The notes: generated from the letters alone by a model not told the origin. Shown: positions 1 through 11,579, counted from the first letter of the stretch. The stretch: 64,000 nt of DNA from Whalleya microplaca (GCA_022497155.1 MU385722.1:62001-126000), one strand, 5' to 3'. Made by a program: numbers and translations.

Positions 1-617
1 TAGACAAAATACCATCGAATCGGGAGTTGGGGATTCCCACATATGCCCCAGCAGAATATTGCCCAGCAAATTGGGATAGGTATAAAGAAAAATAGCTTTT
101 GGGGCCACTTACTGTCCATTTGAACCGTTGACTAACGCCAAAAAGGCGCAGATACAAGAGAAGAAGCGCGCATTTGAAACCACATAGACCGGCCACGTAG
201 AACTCAGACGTGATCCCAATCCAGAGGTAGTAACGCGAATTCAGCTCGGAATCGAATTGCCATATGTGCAGCCCCATTCCATTGTACGTCGCCTGCGCCA
301 TGAGCACCGCGTGGGCGATGATTACAACCATCGATATCGCAACCACATCTATTGCATATCAGCACTAGAGGATCATGACTTCAGTTGCGGGGAGGAAGGA
401 ATCGAAGGATCTTACAGTCATCAGCGGTGAACTTCTTCTTCAGCACATAAGCCCGTGTATACAACCTCAAGGCTACGAAGCAAAATGTAAAACAAGGTGT
501 GATAACTGCTGCCCTCCACACATGTACTCCGTTCTCAGCTGGAAGCTCCGGCGGCGGTGTACCATCGAATACGCCAGAAGGCGATGCGCGTTCGATAAGC
601 GGCGAAAGGGAAGGCAT
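1..617 (-). CDS. PTH11-like integral membrane receptor (rhodopsin-type domain), 3' part outside window
   Basis: N-terminal part of a seven-TM fungal receptor of the PTH11/CFEM-less 'rhodopsin domain' family, a plasma-membrane protein thought to sense surfaces or ligands. Exon 1 runs 617 to 416 and exon 2 from 348 to 113. The intron 415-349 has GTAAGA and AG borders and restores the frame across the conserved segment that begins FTADDY after RLYTRAYVLKK. Exon 2 encodes two further hydrophobic helices with the typical GMGLHIWQF loop between them. A good GTAAGT donor at 112 opens intron 2, whose acceptor lies beyond the left edge, so most of the 7-TM bundle and the C-terminus are missing. The start at 617 is the first ATG before the hydrophilic N-terminus. 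The family is clear from the ADD and loop motifs; the ligand is unknown. Confidence 0.8.
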
Positions 618-2144
618 CGCGGCCTAAAATTTTCGAGAGTTGACGATCCCCCAATTCGTAGCCTATTGCGAATACATTCTGTGTGATTAAATAGAGCCTG
701 AAGGTTGGTTGTAGCACAGAGTCCTTAAGCTCAAACTATGCCAACGCCTACTATGTAGTGTAGGTAGATATTGGTGGCTGGAGCGTTGCAACCGAAGGGG
801 AGCTAGATCTGCGGGCGTAGGTATATTAGGGATTTATCTCTCACCTAAGCCCATCGATCCTATAGGTGGAGGGTCATCGGTTAACAAAAGTGCAGATAGT
901 TGCGCGTGTAAGATGTTGCGAAGCTGCATTTTATTCAAAAGCAACTGTCTGATGTCATTTCAAATCCAATCAGCTCCCTCAAAATCCAACTTCCACTCAG
1001 GCTTTCAGAAACCCTTGACATGTCAGCTCTATGCCAAGTGTTATCGTGCCACCCTTATGTGAGCTAGCCCTATGCATAATGGTGGAGGCTAAGCACCTAT
1101 TATGAACAATCTATAGTATAGTTTGTTTTGATTGGTCAGGAATTCATGCGATGAGTAACTTCTACTAGGTATACGGTTACATGGGGCGTGAAGGATTGAA
1201 CGAGCTATTCATAGCCACGAGCGCTCTATTAGCGTTGCACTGGTACCTAGAAATGGTCTACGGCGTCCTTGTAGATACATGTAGGCGAAACACCCTTGTG
1301 TACGACCAATGCTTGATCGATGGTGATGAATTCGTGATCTTGTTACCTTCTTTCCTATATATCCTCTCTCGTCTTTGCTCCACTGACGATAATAAAAGCC
1401 AAGAGTGTATCGAGCTAGAGGATGCTAAGCCTCAGCATCCACTACGCCAAGCTCTACTAGCTACCGCGACAGCGGCTGTCCCCGTGCTTTAGTGTAGGAG
1501 CTGTGGCCACTGAAGAGAACCTTATAATAGGTTCCGTTATTATGGTACATACCTAGGTAAACTCCTCGGTCTATGAAAGGTACCAGCTACAGTGAGTAAT
1601 AAAGCGAGTTAGGTTCGATTCCTGATAAGCGCTATATGGTTATTCGCTTTGTTAGCTCATCTGTACCTAGTAGATATCTTCCTATTGTATGTAGAAATTT
1701 TCTCTAATAAATTGAAGAATATCAATACTAGATATCGTACTTCAGCTTATATCTTGTGATCAGCTGTTGATGTGTGGCAACTAAGGTTGAGCCAATAGGT
1801 AAGAGTCTAACCTAGGCCTTGAAGGAACTGCTAGCAATGATAGTTTATACATATTGCGTCTTTAGACTCACATATATTGAGGACTCTTACATTTAGACCA
1901 AATAGCATGAACGCAGATAAATCTGGAAGGCTGGACGAATTATGACAGTGTCTACGATGTAGGTATCATGTGCCTTTCTGGTTATGAATATTGATTTTTT
2001 CTCTTTTTGGGTGACCCTTTTGCTTTTATTTTCAAATGAAAGCCTCCGGTAGCTAAATGCATACGAATTAGGCTGAATGCCAGTCATGGTAGGCGGATCG
2101 CATCCTCTCCATCCATCCGACTAGGTAGCGATCACACAGTCCTC
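618..2144. other. Intergenic, no supported gene
   Basis: About 1.5 kb between the receptor promoter and the 3' end of the MYND gene. The longest open frame, 103 codons at 1181-1492 on the plus strand, has a mildly hydrophobic start but no recognisable domain, and no splice partner was found. A tRNA T-arm-like string near 1609 has no matching acceptor stem. Nothing else is supported. Confidence 0.5.
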
Positions 2145-2897
2145 CTACAGCCCTATGAACGTGCTATGACGAGGGCCGCTTCCAGACTCCATGGACGCCA
2201 TCATTCTCATCATATGCGTCCCTCTCTGTCCTCCAATCCCACTGCCATAAACCTCCTCAGCCAGCATGCGCAACTGCATGGCAAACTTTGGGTCGCCATA
2301 ATGACGGTTGACATCATCCTTGACAATCTTGTTTCTCAGCGAGCTCCAGCCGGCGCCGTTGCCCAGAGCCTCGCACTCGGTCTGCTTTTCGGCCTTCCAC
2401 CATGGCGGCAGTAATCCCTTGCGCGCCTTCGCCTTGGCGAGAAAGCCCTGGAAGCCACGCAGGCCGTCCGACGCCCCGCCGTAGAGGCTGTCGGCCTCTT
2501 TGATGCCGTCGAACTTCGCCGTGTCGTCCATGCGCAGACGGTGCGCATCGACCAGCAGCGTGTACACGTCCTCCTCGGGGCGGCCGTGGAGATACTTGCC
2601 CTTGTCCAGAAGTGTGAAGGGATTAGAGACAGTCTTCTTGAGAGCGCCGCCCGAAGAAGAAGCGTTTCTGGAACTCGACCCCGTGCTGCTGCTTGCAGTG
2701 CCGGTATCCATGGAGTCTGGGGTAGCTGCTTTCTTGCTGGAGGCTGGGCGCTGTCGTGCACAGGCATCCCGATGATTTCTGAAATTGGCTCGTTCACAAG
2801 CGCGGTTGCAGTAGTATGTACCTTTACAGCATCGCCTCATCTCAGACTCTCCCTTCGTCTTGTCGCATCGCGCACAGCTGACTTCATTAGGCGCCAT
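2145..2897 (-). CDS. MYND zinc-finger protein
   Basis: Intronless 250-residue protein with an N-terminal MYND finger at residues 8-46. The zinc ligands visible are C8 and C11, the C23/C24 pair, C30, C34, H42 and C46, with the YYC and H-x3-C hallmarks. MYND fingers bind zinc and usually mediate protein-protein contacts. Residues 50-85 are a low-complexity Ser-rich linker. A conserved-looking helical region follows from residue 100, with a PPWW motif near residue 165 and a Met-rich tail. The start at 2897 is chosen because it is the first ATG and lies just before the finger. No SET domain is present, so it is not a SMYD methyltransferase. Its target is unknown; a role in transcription or morphogenesis would be a guess. 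Confidence 0.8.
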   Translation of the reverse strand: MAPNEVSCARCDKTKGESEMRRCCKGTYYCNRACERANFRNHRDACARQRPASSKKAATPDSMDTGTASSSTGSSSRNASSSGGALKKTVSNPFTLLDKGKYLHGRPEEDVYTLLVDAHRLRMDDTAKFDGIKEADSLYGGASDGLRGFQGFLAKAKARKGLLPPWWKAEKQTECEALGNGAGWSSLRNKIVKDDVNRHYGDPKFAMQLRMLAEEVYGSGIGGQRGTHMMRMMASMESGSGPRHSTFIGL

Positions 2898-3603
2898 CGT
2901 CGGAATCTCTTGTTAGAGGACTGACTGGATGTCTAATGAAAGTGGGAGGGAGATGGCGAAAGGAAAGAACAACGGGACGACTAGGCTCTCGATTCTTAAA
3001 GAGGGAAACGCTGTATGGCCGTTTGCAAGTGACGGAGTTTTGGGTATGAGGCGCTCTGATCCCGGCTCGTTGTATGAGTTAGACTTCAGACTGCCGGCAC
3101 ACCGTTTGCTGCGTTTGCTTCTCAGTCATCACGCAGTATGAGTTGAGATGACAAGACAAAGACTTGCACTTTCACACCGCCTTCCTGAAGGCAAACGAAT
3201 GAAGGCTAGATAGGTGAGATGTGAGCAATACAGGTCAGCGTTTGGCTGCAAAGTCTAATCTAGTACAAGGCAAACTTGTTGGGTACCTTCCATACCGATT
3301 CATGCAAGTATGCTACCTCTCCAATCTGCAAGTGTTCTACCTAGGTACTCAATTCGGGTTGTTGCCATTGACAGCAGTCACCAGATAGCTAGATGTCAGC
3401 TTAGGGGCCAGGAAAAGGCAGTCAACATTACGACTAGGGAGTCTATTATCGACTGCAGAACACCTCGAAAAAAGACTTCAATATGAACCCGTCACGGGAT
3501 CGTTAAACAAAAATCGGCTGCAGTAGACATTATAGGAGACAGATGGATGCTCTCTATTCTCGAGGGACTAAATCCGTACATACATCGGCCAATATCCTCG
3601 CAT
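2898..3603. other. Intergenic, promoter of MYND gene and 3' flank of NLP
   Basis: About 700 bp containing only short open frames. It should hold the MYND-gene promoter near its left end and the NLP 3'UTR near its right end. I see no RNA gene or repeat. Confidence 0.5.
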
Positions 3604-4434
3604 TTAAGAAGGCTTAGCCTTCGCCAAGTTGTTCGCGAAGTTGGCCTCCTTGAAAGGCACGTTCGCATCACCGAAGTCTGTGTTCTCCAAAGCGTCTCTT
3701 GCTGCCTGGGTCAAATTCTCCCATGAGATGAGCGGCTGCTCGCCACCCTTGGTGTCGGTGGTACCCAGCTGGTGGTTGACAGGAAAGACGCTGTAATATC
3801 GAATCTTCGGACGCGTACCGTCAAGAGGGAAGTTGCTGGTGATTGTATCGAAGCCGCCGTGAGCGGAAGTCGAGAGACCAACGATATTAGGGTTCGCTGC
3901 GTTCGGGTCATCGATCCAGACTACGATCCCTTCCCAGTCATGACGGTGACCTAGCCCAGGAGAAGGAGAGTCCTTTGGCATGTACCTTGCAAATTGCATA
4001 AGCCGAAAATGTCAAAAGAATCGTGAGAGAGTAGCTAGCTGGCTTACCAAGAGTACATGATGCCGTAGCTGGATCCAGATGTCCCAGCTCGTGTGTACAC
4101 CTGGCCAGTGCTCTTAGAACACCCACCATTTGAGCTGCCGCTAGTTTGCAATCCGCCACTGCATGAGATATTCGTCAGTATCATGTACAAATACCGCATA
4201 TTGCACCTGACTCTTGTATTCAACTCACCCTGTATTGCCAGCGGCGTCCACGGCAGGGAAAGGCACGCAACCATTGACGACTTTAAGCCAGGGCTTGAAT
4301 TTCAGTGCAAGGGCAGACGCCGACTCAGCGAAACCAACGACGGCATCATGATTGATTACGGCGCGTCGTTCGATGGAAGCAGCACCGGCGCTGAGGCCGG
4401 TCGCGATAAGAGCAATGATCTGGCTGGCGCGCAT
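3604..4434 (-). CDS. Necrosis- and ethylene-inducing protein (NPP1/NLP family), secreted
   Basis: NLPs are secreted proteins of plant-associated microbes; cytolytic members bind plant sphingolipids and damage the plasma membrane of dicots, while others are non-toxic. The gene has three exons, 4434-4229, 4158-4048 and 3985-3604, giving 232 residues, the usual length. All borders are GT..AG and the phases agree. The N-terminus (about 19 residues) is a hydrophobic signal peptide ending in Ala/Ser. Two cysteines, one in exon 1 and one in exon 2, fit the disulfide of type 1 NLPs. The family hallmark heptapeptide GHRHDWE lies intact at residues 118-124, soon after the conserved YMPKD. No stop or frameshift is seen, so it looks functional. 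Whether it is cytolytic cannot be judged from sequence alone. A TATA-like box lies about 65 bp upstream of the ATG. Confidence 0.92.
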
Positions 4435-5467
4435 CTTGGACTTGGTTGGCGGATAGTGATCTCAGAAAAGGCTCTCGCAACGGAAGTTTGCGCCTTATTT
4501 ATATCCCCTTTTCCATATCGTCATTCGCAGTCCCCCTTGGAGTCGCACTGCAAATTGCTGATCGTCAAGATCGTATTCTCCCACGCGTTGCGCGTCCTAC
4601 GTAGTAGTCGCAAAGGCAGGGGTCTACTCCACACTTTCAGGGACGAGCCAGCGCTATCCAAGATCATAAGCTGATGCACCATAGCGATAACGACAATCAT
4701 AACCCCAATTGCCGACTCAGCCACTTGGACCCTCATGATAGTGCACGTTGGGCTGGTTGGCCAAGTTCCCCTGATCTACCATCTTCTTCCTAGGTTGTCC
4801 TTATAATAAAAGAATGTCTCTATTCGTGATGGCGGGAGCAACATGCCACACGTGGTGGATTGGAGATTTCTCACAGGCGTGACGGGTTGCAGCCAAGGTA
4901 TATTTGGAACAAGCGATGGCTCGACGTTAGGTCTAATACGGGCTGGCAGTTGGGGCGCATGAAATTCGAGGGTCCTGGTTTGCGGGAGCTAGTGCCATTT
5001 CGAGATTACCGAACCGCCTATATGTACCAGCGCAATTGTCAGTACCAAAGATCACATATTGAACAATGCATTGCAATGACTAAGTCCCTTGACAACCTAA
5101 GAGCTGTTGGGTCTACTAAACCCAAAGTTCACTGAGTCGATAGACTAATAAGCCTTCACACCATGGTTCTACTGACACCTTCCATACTTAGATATCGTGT
5201 TCCCTTATGTGGTTTTCGTCAAACCGGTTTCTAACAGAGGCACTGTAGCCATTCGCTTCTAACTGCCTAAAACACTTACCCATTGCACTTAATAGGCTTT
5301 TTCAAATGACAACATGAAAAGCCTATCTAGTTGCAATATAACGACTGTGGGCCTGCTCTAAGATAAGACCAAGACCATCAAGTCTTCGGGCGTCACAGGA
5401 GACTCGATGATTGTATGTACTAAGATATCTTACCCATTACCGCACCCTCTCCATGCTCCTGATTTGC
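4435..5467. other. Intergenic between NLP and amino-acid permease
   Basis: About 1 kb upstream of the NLP and downstream of the permease. It should hold the NLP promoter. A 91-codon plus-strand frame at 4860-5135 shows no domain and is probably chance. Confidence 0.45.
4496..4503 (-). promoter_or_regulatory. TATA-like box of the NLP gene
   Basis: TATAAATA on the minus strand about 62-69 bp upstream of the NLP start codon, a usual distance for a filamentous-fungal core promoter with a short leader. It is the only good TATA match close to the gene. Confidence 0.5.
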
Positions 5468-7125
5468 TCAATGGCCACTATTTGAGTTATCCGCACAACT
5501 AAAGGCTGATCCGATGAGCCCAGTAGCGTAGGCATCTTTGATAGTAAGAATTGTGGAATAGCTGTGATATAAAGTCAGGAAATATTTAATGGATATTCGG
5601 GGGCTCACTTGCGTCCCGCCAATTGTGACGAACAACCCTAGTATAACAAGAAACCAGTGAAAGACGAACTGTGACTTCATCTGGAAGTCTCCATTTTTGT
5701 AGTGCCAGAAATCAAACAGCCACAGGACCCCAGGAATCGATATGGCCATTGGGGCGAAGCAGATGGAACCCGCGAGGGCAATCAGATAATTGAATATCGC
5801 AATAGCTTCAGCCAAGATGAAGGCAATAGCGCCCAAACCAATAGAGCAACCAAGCCATGTTCCCCAGTGAACCATTGTGTTCGACTGCAGGTGTCTGGTG
5901 TTCCTTAAAATTCGGACGAGAAGATACTTAGCAGCCACATGCTGATAGAGACACCCACTGACAATCAGACCTATGAGACCAATGCCGTAAGAGACCTTTT
6001 TGATAGTGCCGCCTGCACTCCCTAGGGAGGGATTGGCAACCCACTGGCCTGTCCAGCGATACACCACAAGGGAAAATGACAGGTACATACAGAGCACAAG
6101 ACTCATACATATGAATAGAGCTTTTCTGTAGTCGCGAGGGTTTTTCATCTCAGAAATCACTGGTAGAAAGGCGGAAGTTCCAGCGCTGGATACGAAGATG
6201 GTGGCTGTAGCTGTCATTCCTTCGGCGAAAGAAGGATAGGCTATGACGTGGTATCCAAGATCAAAGTCTCCTTCCTGTGGCGCCGCAGCTGGTCGATCTC
6301 TCGTTGTGACGCCAATGACCACGATAAGCACAGCAATGAATATCGAGAAGAATCCAACCCACGTCAGCCACCCAATATTGCGCAACGTTCGAATAGAAGC
6401 GGCGACTGTAATGATAGCGGCAGACAAGAATGCCCACCAGACAGTACATGCGGCACTACACAAAATCCATTATTAGCTTATTCCCCTCTCAGAGCATCGT
6501 GAGGTAAGGAGAAAAGCACTTCGGGATACATACTGGTCGGAAAGAGCATTGAACCCGACTGAGAGGCCGACAATTCCAGTCCCAGCACAGAGAATATAGG
6601 CAATCAAATACAAAAGACCGATCAATTCCCTGAACCAGACCCCACCAACTGTATAACCCATATCTGCCAGTGCTTCGCTTTATTAGTCTCTGGCCTTGTT
6701 CGGTTTTCTCGCAAATCGTAACTCACTGTGACATTCAGGATGTCGGGTTTTAAAGTCTCCTTGAATTACAGCAGTGTCTATATTCCCTCAGTACCTTGAT
6801 AATTTGATCTCGCACGGAAGCTCGACTTACAAGTGTTCATGAACGACCATCCCACGACCGATAACGCGCCACCCAATGCTCCTAAGCTGTACATAGCCGT
6901 TGGAATGCTAAGCACCCCTGTTGCAAAGATAATCTTCAGAAATATGACTGTGGCACGCGGCCAACTAACACTTCGGAAGTCAACGCCATCTTCCGTCTTC
7001 TTAAACACTTCGTAGTTCTCCAGTTCAGCTTCTTTGATAGACCCGGTTTCGCACCCAACACCCTCGGGAGCGGGCGTAATGTCGAGTTTCTCGTCCGCCA
7101 CCCCTGACAATGCCACGGCCGCCAT
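5468..7125 (-). CDS. Amino-acid permease (AAAP family, neutral amino-acid/Mtr type)
   Basis: Plasma-membrane amino-acid/proton symporter of 473 residues in the fungal Mtr-like branch. Exons: 7125-6831, 6777-6727, 6672-6534, 6455-5613 and 5561-5468. The N-terminal about 70 residues are hydrophilic and are followed by about 11 hydrophobic helices; family segments such as GDFKTRHPEC, SSAGTSAFLPVISEM and the C-terminal IKDAYATG..IGSAFSCADN are present. Exon 2 codes for only 17 residues. The last intron (5612-5562, 51 nt) starts with GC, not GT: the GCAAGT donor and CACAG acceptor restore GGTYSTILTIKD, whereas the only nearby GT donor breaks the frame. Because 51 is divisible by three and stop-free, an ORF finder reads straight through it. 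The start at 7125 is preferred to an in-frame ATG at 7221, whose extra 32 residues are unlike the family. The exact substrate is not predictable. Confidence 0.88.
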
Positions 7126-10100
7126 TTCGAAGTCTGAAAATTTAGTAGTACAGATGCCGGCAGGGAGAATGAAGCAACTTGATGAATTCACTTTTTGAAA
7201 TGAATTGGCTATAACATCCACCTGTTTCGAGAAAGCTTCTAGAATCGATCTCGTTGAGGACGTTGTACGATATCAGATAGGCGACGCCTGTGATGTAACT
7301 TCAAGTTCCTAATGTGAATAATATGGGGGTTCTGACCGGGAGATACTGCGGTGTCATGTTGGACAGTATCTACTTGCGATAAGCCAATGTCCATTCGATA
7401 AAGCTCACGGAAGCATGCCAATAGGTTTATCTCAAGTTCAAATGTTATCAACGTCAGAGCCAAGAATAGTAAGATCTCCAAGAGATAATCCAGATGCGTC
7501 AGGGCCATTTGGCCAATCGCATTCATGGAAAAGCTCGAGTCTGCGCAAGTATCCCACTATGAATAACGACATAGTGATTAGGTGGCGTCAGCATGAAGAA
7601 GGTAAATTTTGATTGTTGACTATCAAGTTCCCCAACAGATCATATTCCAAGAGTCGAATATGAACAGATTTTGGAATATTTCTGTGTACTTTGATATTGT
7701 CAAGCGAAGTGAAACTAGGTAGCACTAGTGAGATTAGCCGATGGCAACTGGAGTGAAGCTTGTCTAAGAGCTTATCTACTTTGCAATACTATCGAGTGAG
7801 ATTAGATAGGAATGTGCCGCTTACTTTCGTGAATTTACTCACAATACATATAAGTTAGGTAGATTGAGACTGTAGGAGTTCTATATAGTGTAACTACCTA
7901 TACACAATATATGCACGTATTTAATCCCTACTGAAAACATGATATTGAATACTCGCGAGCCGATTTGCCTTCCCCATTAAGAATAGTGCCATACCAGTGC
8001 CTTCTTGGCGCTATATTTAACAGCCCTACAAAGTACAGCAGAAACTCATATATGTGATAGTACACCGGGTACCCTAACATGATATTGTACGATAACAGAA
8101 CCTTGACAACTTTCGTAGGGCTACGTAGGTAGTTAAGTGCACGAACCATTACACTAGAAATACACTTATCCTTCAGAAGTGTGCTTGAAAAATACACATG
8201 TACCTGTGTACTGCTGCTGGCTTTATCAACTATATCAATCTTGCCTTCAAATGGCTATTTCTTGCTATTACTATCTCCAGAGGGATTCAAGAGTTCAATA
8301 TTACCAAGCATCAGGGATAGCAGCATTCATTTCTAAACCCAGGATTCTTGGCTCGACGAAGATCCGCAAGAGCTTTCACGTACAAGTACATATGTCTCGG
8401 TTGAGACAGGACCCGGAACAAAATGTGGTCAACCCCAGAATCCTGGTGCCTAATCCGCAACTGTGATGGAAGTCCCTGCAACCTACCGTTACATCAGAGT
8501 GGCCAATAGTCTGTACAAAGTAATCCGAGCAGCCGAAAGTACCGAGGCCGTGGAAAACAAATCTGGCGATAGGTAGTTCACTCAGAGCCAGTACTACAAC
8601 AATCAAAGTAATTCGACTTCGTGACTCTGCGTGCATTGCCAGGTACAGTTCGAGTAGGTGAGCACTTGGTTCCAAGTCAGTGCCACTGTAAAAGGTTACG
8701 AACGTTAGGTCTGCAAGCAAGGTAAGAAAGGTATAGCAATGTTGAAATTCAACAACCCAAACCCACTGTCCATCCAACCTCGATAGTGCATGATAATCAA
8801 ACCCCATATTACCTAGATCACACTCAACCCTTCAAGGAAAGACAAGGATCATTTAATACTTTTAGGTAGGGATGCTAACGTTATACCTACTGAGACATCA
8901 ACACACCAGTATTCGCATGGGCTTCATTGTGAGCTGTGTAGTATAATCTGGGACTAGTGTTGAGGCAGAAAGGGGGGTTCAACATAATCTGTGGTCCAAG
9001 CTTTCCAATGCCCCCATTTCAGCCCTACGGTTCTCTGCGCCGCACCGTTGCCGCGCTAGCACTAGATCCTTAGCTGACTGACTAAAGAACACAGGACTCA
9101 GCTATAGTGAACCGTCTATACTACCGCTTGCATGCATGGTCGAGGCAGTTCCATTCCTCTTACTCATGATCCAGATTTTCGTAGACTGGAAGATGGATAT
9201 TACATAGAGGGATTAGCTGAGAGGGATATAACCTAGCATTCTTTCAGCTTAGATCTCATTTAGGCAATGAGGATTATTGTATGCAGCGAAGATTAAGTTG
9301 TATTCACTGTACAAGGTTACTTCGGTGTCGCGAGTAACTAGATTCGGTGTTATGAGCACACAACCAAGACGTCTAGCTCTGCTTGTAAATAGGGGACCCT
9401 ACCGCCAATTCTCTTTGGCTGAGATATCGTATAAGTAGAGTACGAGAATTAGTGGCACCCAAAGGAACAGGAGAGGCTGGATAGGTTTGAACGTATCAGA
9501 GTCGTTTGATTATATAATATATGCGAAACCTGGACGTTCTCTAAATGCGGAAGGGCTAACCATAATATTGGTGATATCTTTTGCTTTCAATTGATATCTT
9601 GAATGTATAAGCATCCCTAAACTTCTACCAACCGGCACCGAGATATAGACCAGAAATGGAATTAGATGCTACCACAAACCCAAAAGTATTGAAGGTTGCT
9701 CATCTACTATTTCAGTCAGTAACACCAACCGAATGCTACCCAGGCAGCTATTTACGGATAATAACTACTCCCGGGCGACTCGATCAATATCTCATGTCGA
9801 CAGTATGTAGTCACTACGTACTACAAATCTCGGACCACATCTCGGATCTGGAAAGCCGTAAGAATCGGCCCCTAGCCCCTGAGCTACATACATGGTGTAC
9901 TTCGCGCGGTAGTCAATGTAGCCACTTCTATCGCTACGCTGTAGCATGTTGCGGCTGGGGCCAAATCCTTCGCTTTGCCAGTATTTTTCAGCTTTGCTCT
10001 TTTCCGGGTCCACTGCATCATGTAAGCCATTATTAGGGCGCCTAGCCAGACAGGGATTGAAATGTTGACGAAAATAGCACTCGCGAACTCGCGAATGGGG

Positions 10101-10259
10101 GAGGAATCATCGCCGGGATGCAAATAGTATACTATCTGAAACCCCCCAGAGCACTTCATTAAATGGAGTAGTGACTACTCGCGCGATTTCATCGCGATGA
10201 TCCTGCTTTTTCCTTTCTTCTCTTAGCGTTTTTTTCTCTATTCATATACCGTATCCAGA
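7126..10259. other. 3.1 kb gene-poor stretch with unassigned frames
   Basis: Mostly AT-leaning sequence with frequent TA-rich tracts. A 143-codon minus-strand frame at 8376-8807 has two hydrophobic segments, then a Cys-rich end, with no recognised domain; it could be a degraded membrane-protein gene or chance. A better candidate pair of overlapping frames sits at 9792-10159 and is listed separately. No terminal repeats or transposase remnants were found. Confidence 0.45.
9792..10159 (-). CDS. Possible small gene in two overlapping frames (unconfirmed)
   Basis: Two minus-strand frames overlap here. The first (from 10159) starts with a short segment and a hydrophobic helix (ISIPVWLGALIMAYMM); the second (from 10013) has a balanced, protein-like charged composition around RSDRSGYIDYRAKYTMYV. 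A possible intron beginning GTATAC near the start of the first frame and ending ATGCAG at about 10014 could join them, but the borders are weak and I recognise no family. It could equally be a frameshifted relic. It lies just upstream of, and divergent to, the single-pass membrane protein at 10260. Confidence 0.2.
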
Positions 10260-11579
10260 ATGGACCGATTACCTGAGACGAATAAAGGTGTCGTTACTTC
10301 TTGGATTCCCGTCGCTTCGGCACATCCTGACCAGGCCGGGTGCAGTGATTACATGTGGAAATATGTGCCGGAAACCCTCGCTGCTTGGGACCCTGGCTAT
10401 GGAGTAGAAGTAAAGAGAGACGCCACATGTCTACCTAGAGAAGCGACCGCCTGGTGGTTACAGGAACGAGCTCTTCCTCAGAATACGGAAACAGTCTACA
10501 GTCTAGGGCCTGTCACTTGCCCGCAAGCTTACTACACAGCTACGAAATCTGTCCAAGATGCTAGTAGTACCTATGTAGCATGCTGTCCGCTGTAGGCTAG
10601 ACTCGAATCATTCAAATGGCGTTATGTGCTGACAGTTCGCAGGAACTACGACTTCATAAAGTTCCAAGCCAACGGGGCAACAGGAGAATGTACCTCGGAG
10701 CTTAAGGTTGGCGATTCCGTCACATATGCCGAGCGAGAGTCTGGAAGTTGGAAGATCACTACTTCCAGTGTTTCAACAAGTACAAACGTCGCAGGCATTC
10801 AAGTCAATGGTTGGACGTTTGCTACGGCTACAGGATCTTCGGGAGATGGCACCAGTGGTTGCGCTGCCTCAGCCACGCAAGATGTAGGAAACTCGACATG
10901 TGGCCTCGGAAATCAGCCATCAGGCGCAACCGCAGCCGGGATTGGGATCGGTGTCGGTTTGGGAGTCGCTGGCCTCGCCGCCCTGGGAGCCAGCTTGTTC
11001 ATGTATTACAAGGCGCGGAAGGCGGCACGACCAAGACATTCCGAGTCTATAGAGAAATTTGGTGGTGGTACCGGCAGCGATCCCGGTGTGCCTGGTGTTG
11101 GCCGAGCGAGTACGACTGTCAGGTCGCAGGGCCACTCAACACACTCTATGGATGCTCGAGAGCACACAAATTCACCCGACAGACCTGAGTTACAGGGATA
11201 TGAAAGTGCCCGATGGGGTCCATCAATACCATCTTCAACATCATATTCACCGCTTCAATATTCAAACGCACCTTTACATCCACATGTACAGCCACACCCG
11301 AACACACAAATGATACCACTTGGTGAGATGGAGGGAGCACCGTCACGAGATCGAGATCAAAGAGTAGGAAGGACAGAGCTAGAAGGGCAAGCTGACGGAA
11401 ACGTTCAAGTACCTCTAACGTCGCCATTATTCCGAGGCCTAGATGAAAGGACAAGAATGGAGTTAGAAGGAGAATTCGATCGATCCGCAAAAGTATCATT
11501 GGCATCACCTTGGGTAGCTACAGCTAAACCTATACCGCCGTCAACAACAACTCCTTGGTCACGAGAGCCCCTGTACTGA
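10260..11579 (+). CDS. Single-pass membrane protein with Cys-containing ectodomain
   Basis: Two exons, 10260-10591 and 10643-11579, give 422 residues. The 51-nt intron has a weak GTAGGC donor but a TTCGCAG acceptor, and the join CCPL-NYDF keeps the frame. Residues 1-205 carry scattered cysteines (a CC pair near 108) and Ser/Thr/Gly-rich linkers. A glycine-rich transmembrane helix lies at about 209-233, followed by KARKAARPR, a positive stop-transfer. The roughly 190-residue tail is rich in Ser, Pro and Arg. This layout, a small extracellular Cys domain plus a GxGxGxGxG helix and disordered cytoplasmic tail, is common among poorly characterised Pezizomycotina surface proteins. No N-terminal signal peptide is obvious, so the true start may lie in an unrecognised upstream exon. 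Function is unknown; a cell-surface or wall-sensor role is inference. Confidence 0.75.

Noticed and set aside
1181..1492. 103-codon plus-strand frame as a gene
   Set aside because: No domain, no signal for splicing and a composition like the surrounding non-coding DNA.
1600..1640. tRNA-like T-arm (TTAGG-TTCGATT-CCTGA)
   Set aside because: The 5-bp stem and loop fit, but no complementary acceptor stem, D-arm or anticodon arm lies upstream at the right distance.
8376..8807. 143-codon minus frame as a membrane protein
   Set aside because: Hydrophobic stretches are present, but no family features and an irregular Cys/His-rich end; left in the gap description.
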